Below, in pieces: positions 53,031 to 60,325 of a DNA stretch of 64,000 nucleotides. The DNA is from CAYWQB01 sp964460785. GTDB lineage: Bacteria > Chlamydiota > Chlamydiia > Chlamydiales > CAYWQB01. Both the position numbers and the translations under genes were made by a program. Positions within the stretch are counted from its first letter, which is position 1, and each line of letters starts with the position of its first letter. The stretch covers positions 1 to 64,000 of the forward strand of contig CAYWQB010000004.1 in NCBI GenBank assembly GCA_964460785.1, given 5' to 3'. The notes under the pieces were generated by a model. That model was not told where the DNA came from. It worked only from the letters and a program-made list of their open reading frames with translations, and ran no database searches.

Positions 53031-54796
53031 TAGAAGCTTCCTCCTAAGTTTACATAAATTTGAAATTTACTATCGATGCCTGGGCGTCGATTAAGTGGAA
53101 ATGCGGCATCAACACTTAAGGGGCCAACAGGTGTATAGTAGGTTAAGCCCGTTGTCCAAGACTTTAACCATTTTTCAGAGAGTTTTGGGACCTTCTGTGC
53201 ATACACATTTCCTGCAGAGTACCCTAAAGAAAATCCAAGGTTGTCAAGTAGTCTCAATGTTGCACTGCACCCAGCAATAAGCATAGAGAGACCTCCTGTG
53301 GGCTTGTTGTTGCTATCAAGAGGACTCACACTATTGTACTTATAACCAGGTAGCGTCGTGAAGGACCCTGCATATAGTCTTAGGGGGGTAGGAATATGAG
53401 AGCGAGTGGCTCCAAGGATGGAACCAGCTGTGCTACTAGCGGAAAGAATCAGTCCTTCATTAAAGAGGGGAAAGAGAATTTTTCCTTTGAGCTTTTGGGT
53501 AATAAAATTGACTCCACGTCCTTGAAAGCTTTTATGGGGGAGAACTTGGTAGGAAAGAGAGCATCCTTTTGTTGGAACAATTAGGCTGTTTAAGCTGCGC
53601 CACTTGATGAGCAGGGGAAAGCTAATTAACGAATAGCTACCATTATTGACTGCATCGGTGGTAGTTAGAGTGAGTAATTTGGGTCCATAAGAGATGCTAA
53701 CTTTGTTGGTGATGCGCCTATCAATAAGGGCAGAAATACTAGCTGATTTTTCATCATAGGCGGTATTTTTTTCTTTATCGAGTTGTAGGCTCCATAAAAG
53801 GTCTTCTTTAGGGTTGCCTAGCCAGTAAGGGATGCGGTAGCTGCCTCCGATAGAGTACTCTTTTTTTGCAAAATTAGATTCGAGGGAAAGAGTGTCTCCT
53901 TCGCCCGTGAAGTTTCTGTTTTGCCAGTTAAGGCTCACCCCATAACCTTCATCAAATGTATAGCTAACCCCAGCGCCAACTGTGCGGTGCTTATTTTCAG
54001 TGACATGGACATGCATCGGCAAGACATGACTCTGAGGGGAGGGCATAGGGTAAAACACCTCAACAAGGTTAAATAGGCCTGTGGACTCAATTGCACGTAT
54101 TGATTTTTGTTCAACAAGGGAGGAGTAAACCTCTCCCTCTCGCCACTTGATGCGGTCTAAAATAAAATCCGTTTTAACAGCCTTATTCCCAGAGATGGTC
54201 GTTTTGCCCACATAGTATTTGGGGCCTAAATCGAGGTGTAAAGTGATGTTTAACTGCTTTTTCTTCTGGTCAACAAGGTATTCTTTTTTTCGGAAGGATG
54301 CTTCTAGGTACCCTAGATTGCGCACTTGCTTAATCAGCTCTTTTTCTGCTTGAAGGACATACTCTGCATGAGCAGGCTCACCAAGCTTTACTTTTAGCTT
54401 GCTCAGAGAAAGAAAGTCATAGCTTGGCAGAATGCGGAATGAGTTGATGCGGTAAAGCTTTCCGGTATAGACACTCGCAATTATTTTATAGGAGGAGGCA
54501 TTTGATTCAACAAGGAGAGAAACCTGACCATCATAAAACCCCATAGACCTTAAGACATCAACAAGCTTTGGTCCATCCTCTTTGACTCGTTTTTGGAAGT
54601 CGGCTAAAGAAACAGGGGGAGCTTTAACTTTTTGATAAAGCTCAGAATACTGCTGCAGCTTTTGCAAAACCTCTTTGTTACTAGTACCTTTAAAGTCGAT
54701 TGTGTAGGAATAGCTGCTTGCGGCATGAGAAAAAGCTGCTAAGAGCGTGCAAATCGGTAAAAGAAGTTTTACCAGAAAATTGTTTATTACGCTCAT
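53030..54796 (-). CDS. tamA: TamA-like Omp85 outer-membrane protein
   Basis: 588 residues. Signal peptide (LVKLLLPICTLLAAFSHA), then POTRA domains (about 28-270, including GPKYYVGKTTISGNKAVK) and a 16-strand barrel (GAGVSYTFDEGYGVSLNWQN onward) ending in the outer-membrane C-terminal Phe (IYVNLGGSF). It inserts proteins into the outer membrane with TamB. The L6 loop, normally xRGY, reads TLPGYKYNSVSP here: proline replaces the nearly invariant arginine. First gene of the tamA-tamB pair, divergent from hemL. Confidence 0.9.
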   Translation of the reverse strand: MSVINNFLVKLLLPICTLLAAFSHAASSYSYTIDFKGTSNKEVLQKLQQYSELYQKVKAPPVSLADFQKRVKEDGPKLVDVLRSMGFYDGQVSLLVESNASSYKIIASVYTGKLYRINSFRILPSYDFLSLSKLKVKLGEPAHAEYVLQAEKELIKQVRNLGYLEASFRKKEYLVDQKKKQLNITLHLDLGPKYYVGKTTISGNKAVKTDFILDRIKWREGEVYSSLVEQKSIRAIESTGLFNLVEVFYPMPSPQSHVLPMHVHVTENKHRTVGAGVSYTFDEGYGVSLNWQNRNFTGEGDTLSLESNFAKKEYSIGGSYRIPYWLGNPKEDLLWSLQLDKEKNTAYDEKSASISALIDRRITNKVSISYGPKLLTLTTTDAVNNGSYSLISFPLLIKWRSLNSLIVPTKGCSLSYQVLPHKSFQGRGVNFITQKLKGKILFPLFNEGLILSASSTAGSILGATRSHIPTPLRLYAGSFTTLPGYKYNSVSPLDSNNKPTGGLSMLIAGCSATLRLLDNLGFSLGYSAGNVYAQKVPKLSEKWLKSWTTGLTYYTPVGPLSVDAAFPLNRRPGIDSKFQIYVNLGGSF

Positions 54797-54949
54797 AACC
54801 CTACGTTTAACCCATCGGATTCTTTCGTCCCTATATAGAGCAAGTGATGATAATTTTCAGCGAATTTAAGAGGATTTTTTCATTGCCATTTATGAGTTGT
54901 TTTTTCCATCCTCATCTCCAGCTAAATCTATTGTTCTAAAGGAGTTCAT

Positions 54950-56284
54950 ATGAATAAGAGAGAGAAAAGCCAAGCTGCTTTTGAGCGACTACAAAAAGTA
55001 ATCCCAAAAGGGGTGAACTCATCGGCACGTGCTTTTTCTGGGATGGGGTGTACTCCTCTTATTCTCGAAAAGGGAGCAGGCGACACAATTACAGATGTAG
55101 ATGGGAACCAATACATCGACTATTGCTGCTCTTGGGGCGCTCTACTACTAGGGCATGCACATCCACAAGTCATAGAGGCTGTAAACCAGCGAGCAGCTTT
55201 AGGTACCTCATTTGGAACATCTACAATTATCGAAGCGCAGATTGCTGAAAAAGTGCAGCAGCTGATGCCTTCTATGGAAAAAATGCGCTTTGTTTCTTCT
55301 GGTACAGAAGCGACAATGACCGCCGTGCGTGTGGCTCGAGGGTTCACAGGCCGTGACTTGGTTGTCAAGTTCAATGGAAACTACCATGGGCACTCAGATT
55401 CCTTTTTAGTCGAAGCTGCACCCTTATTGGGGAGAAATCCAACCTCTTCCTCTGCGGGAGTGCCTGCTGGGATGGTGGAAAATACCATTTGCCTGCCGTA
55501 CAATAGCCCAGATGCTTTCTTAGACTTTCTATCCCAAGAAGGGATGCGTAACCGATTGGCTGCAGTGATCTTAGAGCCCGTGGCAGGCAATATGGGTGTT
55601 GTCCCCGCTAACCCAGAGTGGCTTCAGCTTTTACGCGATGAAACAAAGAGTTGTGGCGCTTTACTCATCTTTGATGAGGTTATGTCAGGTTTTCGCGTGG
55701 CAAAAGGTGGAGCTCAAGCTCTTTATGGTATTTACCCTGACCTCACTTGCCTTGCTAAGATCGTTGGAGGAGGTCTGCCGGCAGCTTGTGTTGGAGGGCG
55801 TGCAGATGTGATGAGTGTGATTTCTCCTTTAGGAGATGTCTACCAAGCTGGCACTCTCTCAGGCAATCCTCTCGCTATGGAAGCTGGTTATCAGACCCTT
55901 TGCCTTCTGGATACACCAGGGTTTTATGAGGAAATGGAGCGTAAGGCAAATTTACTGCTCAATCCAATAGAGAGTTTTTTAAAAGAAACAGAGCTTCCTT
56001 GTGCTCTACAAAGAGTCGGTAGTATGTTTACTCTTTTCTTTGGTCATAAAAAGGTGCAAAGTATGGCTGATGGAAAAACTTTGGATAAGCGTGCATTTGT
56101 TGAATATTTTAATGACCTTCTTGAAAAAGGGATCTATATCCCGCAATCGCAGTATGAATCATGCTTTATTTCAGCCGTTCATACAGATGCTCACTTGCAG
56201 CAAACAAGTGAGGCAATCATTGCATTCCTCACCAAGTGGGCAAAAAAAGTACAGGGGTCAGCTAAAGAAGCATTTGTTGGTTAG
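54950..56284 (+). CDS. hemL: glutamate-1-semialdehyde 2,1-aminomutase
   Basis: 444 residues. It makes 5-aminolevulinate from glutamate semialdehyde in the C5 route to haem. PLP lysine K270 in LTCLAKIVGGGLPAA, IPKGVNSSARAF at the start, VKFNGNYHGHSD and LIFDEVMSGFR are typical. ATG has AAAGGAG upstream. The last codons overlap the start of the NfeD protease gene. Confidence 0.95.
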   Translation: MNKREKSQAAFERLQKVIPKGVNSSARAFSGMGCTPLILEKGAGDTITDVDGNQYIDYCCSWGALLLGHAHPQVIEAVNQRAALGTSFGTSTIIEAQIAEKVQQLMPSMEKMRFVSSGTEATMTAVRVARGFTGRDLVVKFNGNYHGHSDSFLVEAAPLLGRNPTSSSAGVPAGMVENTICLPYNSPDAFLDFLSQEGMRNRLAAVILEPVAGNMGVVPANPEWLQLLRDETKSCGALLIFDEVMSGFRVAKGGAQALYGIYPDLTCLAKIVGGGLPAACVGGRADVMSVISPLGDVYQAGTLSGNPLAMEAGYQTLCLLDTPGFYEEMERKANLLLNPIESFLKETELPCALQRVGSMFTLFFGHKKVQSMADGKTLDKRAFVEYFNDLLEKGIYIPQSQYESCFISAVHTDAHLQQTSEAIIAFLTKWAKKVQGSAKEAFVG

Positions 56285-57839
56285 GCAATGGGCCTTCTGG
56301 CTGCTCTTGTTGCTAGGTAGTCTATTATCTATAGAGGGGAGAGCGGAAAACTCTCCCTCTAATCAGTCATTACAGCAGGCCTTTGCATCTCGAGACAGTG
56401 TCAATCATCCCTTTATCGGTTACCTAAAAATAGGGGATAAACAGCCGATTTCAGAGTCAACCTGGATCTATGTAAAAACAACTCTAGATGAGCTGAAGAA
56501 ACGCAACCCATTATTTATTTTAGTTCATATCGACACGCCAGGTGGAGAGGTTATTGCCTGTGAAAAAATAGGGCTTGAGCTACGCCGTTTGGCAAAGACA
56601 GATGGCATTCCTACAGTGGCATATATTGATCACTGGGCTTTATCTGGAGGCGCTTTAGTTGCGTATAATTGCCAGTTTATCTACGTGGCAGAGGGAGCTG
56701 TGATGGGGGCTGCAACTCCTGTACTGCAAGGAGCGCAAGGAAAGATGGAGATTGCTCCTGAAAAAATCATTTCCGCTTTGCGCGCAGATTTTTCTTCTGC
56801 TGCCCAAGCCTTTGGGCGCAATGAGTGGTTAGCACAAGCGATGGTTGATGCTGACCTGTTTGTTGTTCAGCAAAATGGAGAGATTGTATCCATTGATCCT
56901 GAGGAAGAACAGGAAGGGGATGTTGTGGTCTCCTCTCCAGGAAAACTTCTGACGCTAACCTACCAAGAGCTTGCAGAATATGGGGTGGCAGAAGGGATCT
57001 TGTTCCCCAAGCACTCCAAGTCATCGCAGTCTACCTGGCCTTTTGCTCAAGAGCCTTTAAGTGAAGAGCCCTTTTTTGCCCAGTATGCAGACCTACAGGT
57101 CGAAAGTCCTTCACCAAGCTGGCCCGTAAAGATTCTTGCATGGCTCTCTCTCCCTGCAATCTCTTCAATTCTTTTTTTTGGTGTTTTAGTAGGAGGGTAT
57201 ATTGAGCTGCAAGCCCCAGGCATGAGTTGGCCTGGAGCCATTGCTTTATTTTGTCTTTGCCTACTTGGAGTTTCAAGCTTTTCTTTAGATGCGCTAAACT
57301 GGCTCGAGCTGGCTTTAGTTGGGATTGGAGTCCTGCTCATTTGTTTAGAAGTGTTTGTGATCCCCGGTTTTGGGATTCCTGGTATTTTAGGAGGGGTTTG
57401 CTTATTTGTAGGCCTTATACTCTTAGCTCTGCCAAGTCTTAGCTGGCTTGGAGAGTATTTAGAGACAGGGGCTTATGCAAGCCAGTTTACAGAGCTCACT
57501 TACCGTATCATTGGTTTGCTGGCAGCATGTGTTGCTGCAGCTATAGCAGGAGCTCTTGTTCTACGGTGGTTTGCCTCGCCTCGAGCTCGTAAGTTGCAAA
57601 TCGTTTCTTATGGAGAGCAAAAGCGGGAAGAAGGATTTGAAGCTTCTGGAGGGGGGCTCAACCTCTCTTTACTAGGTAAGCAGGGGGAAGTAGAAATGGT
57701 GTTAAGGCCTTCTGGATATGTAAGGATCGATAACACACTTTATGCAGCCCAAAGCCTTGGGGGGTTTGTAGAAAAGGGAGCGAAAGTGGAGGTTATAGAA
57801 GTGCGTGGTAAAAGTGTGATTGTTGAGGAAAAGAAGTGA
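56274..57839 (+). CDS. membrane-bound NfeD-family serine protease (ClpP-class)
   Basis: About 521 residues. No ATG or GTG fits: a signal peptide (WAFWLLLLLGSLLSIEG) begins just after the TTG codons at 56274 and 56277, which overlap the hemL stop, so a TTG start is inferred. The frame is open upstream to 56001 but that part lies inside hemL. Residues about 40-250 are a ClpP-class protease (VHIDTPGGEVIACEK and the likely catalytic serine in HWALSGGALVAY). Four or so membrane helices follow (300-440), then an OB-fold NfeD domain (460-521). It works with the flotillin FloA encoded two genes on. Confidence 0.85.
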   Translation: MLVRQWAFWLLLLLGSLLSIEGRAENSPSNQSLQQAFASRDSVNHPFIGYLKIGDKQPISESTWIYVKTTLDELKKRNPLFILVHIDTPGGEVIACEKIGLELRRLAKTDGIPTVAYIDHWALSGGALVAYNCQFIYVAEGAVMGAATPVLQGAQGKMEIAPEKIISALRADFSSAAQAFGRNEWLAQAMVDADLFVVQQNGEIVSIDPEEEQEGDVVVSSPGKLLTLTYQELAEYGVAEGILFPKHSKSSQSTWPFAQEPLSEEPFFAQYADLQVESPSPSWPVKILAWLSLPAISSILFFGVLVGGYIELQAPGMSWPGAIALFCLCLLGVSSFSLDALNWLELALVGIGVLLICLEVFVIPGFGIPGILGGVCLFVGLILLALPSLSWLGEYLETGAYASQFTELTYRIIGLLAACVAAAIAGALVLRWFASPRARKLQIVSYGEQKREEGFEASGGGLNLSLLGKQGEVEMVLRPSGYVRIDNTLYAAQSLGGFVEKGAKVEVIEVRGKSVIVEEKK

Positions 57840-58306
57840 TCATAGCCTATCTTTTTTTGTTAGTTGCCCTAGTGTTTATTTTTGTAGAGTTTTTCCTGCC
57901 GGGAGGGATTTTAGGTGCGTTTGGGGGGCTTCTTTGCCTTGTCGCTCTTATTATTCAGATGCTAGAAGCCTCTCATGCTTGGGAAATTATTCTTTTTGTC
58001 TTTGTAGAAGCTGCAACTGTTGCTCTTGTAATCTTTTTTGCGCTACGCTGGTTGCGCATGTCCAAGCGACGTTCTTCTTTTTATAGCGAGGGAGATCAAG
58101 GGGGATATAAAGCGGTCTCTTCTTTGCAAAATCTCATTGGGAAAGAAGGAGAAACAAAAACCATTTGCTCGCCTTCTGGATATGTAATGATTGAAGGTCA
58201 ACGCTACTCTGCCGTTTCGCAAAGCGGTTACTTAGCCTTAGGTGAAAAAGTCCGGGTCGTAGATGAGAAGAGCGGTTATTTAGTAGTAGAAAAATTGAGG
58301 AGCTAA
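57836..58306 (+). CDS. short NfeD protein
   Basis: 156 residues from a GTG at 57836 that overlaps the protease stop. Two or three membrane segments (YLFLLVALVFIFVEFFLPGG and WEIILFVFVEAATVALVIFF) are followed by a C-terminal OB-fold domain (LIGKEGETKTICSPSGYVMI) closely like that of the protease before it, with the same SPSGYV/RPSGYV motif. Short NfeD proteins partner with flotillins at membrane microdomains. Confidence 0.88.
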   Translation: MIIAYLFLLVALVFIFVEFFLPGGILGAFGGLLCLVALIIQMLEASHAWEIILFVFVEAATVALVIFFALRWLRMSKRRSSFYSEGDQGGYKAVSSLQNLIGKEGETKTICSPSGYVMIEGQRYSAVSQSGYLALGEKVRVVDEKSGYLVVEKLRS

Positions 58307-58309
58307 TTT

Positions 58310-59326
58310 ATGTCATACACATTCTTATACCCGGCGTTACTGATCATTTTAGTCGCCTTTGTGATCATTGCGATCTTGATCTCTGCGCGATTTATTGGTC
58401 TTTGGTTTCAAGCCTTTGTTTCAGGAACACCTATTTCTCTTTTCAATATTTTTGGGATGAGTTTGAGAAAGATCCCTCCCAGAGTCATTGTTAGCGCTCG
58501 CATTAACTCATTTAAAGCAGGTCTAAAGTCGATTACCACATCAGACCTTGAAACCCACTATATGGCTGGAGGGCGTGTACTTGATGTTGTCGCGGCAATG
58601 ATTGCTGCAGATAAAGCAAATATCAAGTTGGACTGGAAGCAAGCTACAGCCATTGACTTGGCTGGGCGTGATATTTTAGATGCTGTGCGGACATCAGTGA
58701 ACCCCAAAGTGATTGATTGTCCAAACAAAGAGCCTGCAGAGTATGTTTCTGCTGTCGCTCGTGATGGTGTTCAGCTTCTTTGTCGTGCACGAGTGACGGT
58801 TCGCACAAACCTAGCTCAGCTTGTTGGTGGGGCTACAGAAGAAACAATTATTGCGCGTGTTGGAGAGGGCATTGTTAATGCGATTGGTTCTACAGAGACA
58901 CATTTAGATGTGCTAGCAGCTCCTCAAAAGATCTCTCAATTGGTTTTAGATAGAGGGTTGGATGCGCAAACAGCTTTTGAAATTCTATCGATTGATATTG
59001 CAGATATCAATGTAGGGAAAAATATTGGAGCTCAATTGCGTGCAGATCGTGCTGAATCAGATAAGCGCATTGCCCAAGCCAAGGCTGAAGAACGGCGTGC
59101 GATGGCAGTAGCTGCAGAGCAGGAAAATAGTGCAAAAGTGAAAGAAATGCGTGCCAAGGTCATTGAGAAAGAGTCTGAAATTCCATTAGCCATGGCACAA
59201 GCCTTCCGCGAAGGGAACCTTGGTGTGCTTGATTATATGCGCTTAAAAAATGTGCAAGCTGACACAGAGATGAGAAAAGCCTTGTCTGATCAAAAGCCAA
59301 AGAAAAAGCCCAACAAAGGTGAGTAA
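58310..59326 (+). CDS. floA: flotillin-like protein FloA
   Basis: 338 residues, the length of FloA (YqfA). An N-terminal hydrophobic hairpin (ALLIILVAFVIIAILISARF) anchors it; the SPFH/PHB domain (about 60-210) has VVSARINSFKAG-like sequence and VGGATEETIIARVGEG. A helical, Ala/Glu-rich segment (240-300: AQAKAEERRAMAVAAEQE) drives oligomerisation. It organises lipid-raft-like inner-membrane domains. Follows the short nfeD by 3 nt. Confidence 0.93.
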   Translation: MSYTFLYPALLIILVAFVIIAILISARFIGLWFQAFVSGTPISLFNIFGMSLRKIPPRVIVSARINSFKAGLKSITTSDLETHYMAGGRVLDVVAAMIAADKANIKLDWKQATAIDLAGRDILDAVRTSVNPKVIDCPNKEPAEYVSAVARDGVQLLCRARVTVRTNLAQLVGGATEETIIARVGEGIVNAIGSTETHLDVLAAPQKISQLVLDRGLDAQTAFEILSIDIADINVGKNIGAQLRADRAESDKRIAQAKAEERRAMAVAAEQENSAKVKEMRAKVIEKESEIPLAMAQAFREGNLGVLDYMRLKNVQADTEMRKALSDQKPKKKPNKGE

Positions 59327-59328
59327 TC

Positions 59329-59679
59329 TTGTCTGAGCATATTGCAAACCTAATCCCTTTTTTAATTATGATTGTCTTGGGAGTCATCCTCCCAAGACTG
59401 CGACGCTCTCAAGCTAAGACGCAAGAAAGAGAAGAGTCCGTACTAGAAGCTCCTAGAGCGCCTGTGGCGCCAAAAGTAGTTCTGCCTAAGATAGCAAAAA
59501 AAACGTCTCCATCTCCTTCCACTATAGAAAGAGACCTCCAAAAGCCAGAAATCCTCCCTGTAGAGGAAGATTCTTTTGAAACAGAGACCTCGGCTGACTT
59601 AAAGGAGTGGGTCTATCACTATGAAATTCTTTCTGCACCCCTAGCTTTGCGTAAACCAGATGAGCTACACCACCTTTAA
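59329..59679 (+). CDS. small single-span membrane protein in the flotillin operon
   Basis: 116 residues from a TTG 2 nt after floA. One N-terminal membrane helix (LIPFLIMIVLGVILPRL) is followed by a Pro/Lys/Glu-rich, probably disordered cytoplasmic tail. Not recognised. Chlamydial operons often carry such small proteins. The next gene starts 20 nt inside its end. Confidence 0.6.
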   Translation: MSEHIANLIPFLIMIVLGVILPRLRRSQAKTQEREESVLEAPRAPVAPKVVLPKIAKKTSPSPSTIERDLQKPEILPVEEDSFETETSADLKEWVYHYEILSAPLALRKPDELHHL

Positions 59680-60325
59680 TGATGAGTTTTTCCACTTCTG
59701 TCAGCAGGTGGGAAGGCAGCCTTCCGATATCCAAGTTGTTGTCGTCTCAAAAAAACAGCCGATAGCGCGTTTGCAGCACCTTTATGATCAGCACAATATA
59801 CGAGATTTTGGAGAGAACCGTCTAGAAGAGCTCACGTTGAAAAAAAGCCAAATGCCCCGTGATGTGAAGTGGCACTTTATTGGCCGTATCCAAAGGAAAA
59901 AGCTCGGTAAGCTTCTACCTTTAAAAGCTACTTTACACTCTATGGATCGCATGGAGTTGATCCAGTCTATTGGTCGCTGGACTCAACAGTTTAACCAGCC
60001 AGTGCAGGGGTATATTCAGGTCAATATATCAGGAGAACCTTCAAAGGCGGGTTTTGATTTGGATGTTCTTTCTGAGGTTTATAAAGAGTGTAAAGAACAC
60101 CCTCTGTTAGAGGTATTAGGCTTGATGACCATGGCACCAGCTCTTGCTACACATGAGGCATGTCGGCAGCTATTTGAAAAGTTGCACGACCAAAAATTCC
60201 TTTTTGAAGAGGCGCTAATGCGCCCTTGCAAGCTATCAATGGGCATGAGTAGGGACTACAAAGCTGCCTTAGAGGCTGGTACTGATTGCTTGCGCATTGG
60301 GCGTTCGATTTTTGATAAAGCTTAG
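59660..60325 (+). CDS. YggS/PROSC-family PLP homeostasis protein
   Basis: 221 residues. An alanine-racemase-like barrel without racemase activity that binds PLP through K31 (VVVVSKKQP). Landmarks: FGENRLEEL, WHFIGRIQRKK, VNISGEPSKAGF, LGLMTMAP and LSMGMSRDYKAAL. It buffers PLP in the cytoplasm. Its start lies inside the preceding gene. The 3' end overlaps glgP by 4 nt. Confidence 0.93.
   Translation: MSYTTFNDEFFHFCQQVGRQPSDIQVVVVSKKQPIARLQHLYDQHNIRDFGENRLEELTLKKSQMPRDVKWHFIGRIQRKKLGKLLPLKATLHSMDRMELIQSIGRWTQQFNQPVQGYIQVNISGEPSKAGFDLDVLSEVYKECKEHPLLEVLGLMTMAPALATHEACRQLFEKLHDQKFLFEEALMRPCKLSMGMSRDYKAALEAGTDCLRIGRSIFDKA

Noticed and set aside
56001..56273. Extension of the NfeD protease frame into hemL
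   Set aside because: This frame lies inside the well-conserved end of hemL and reads as a shadow; the signal peptide right after the TTG codons at 56274-56279 fits a start there.
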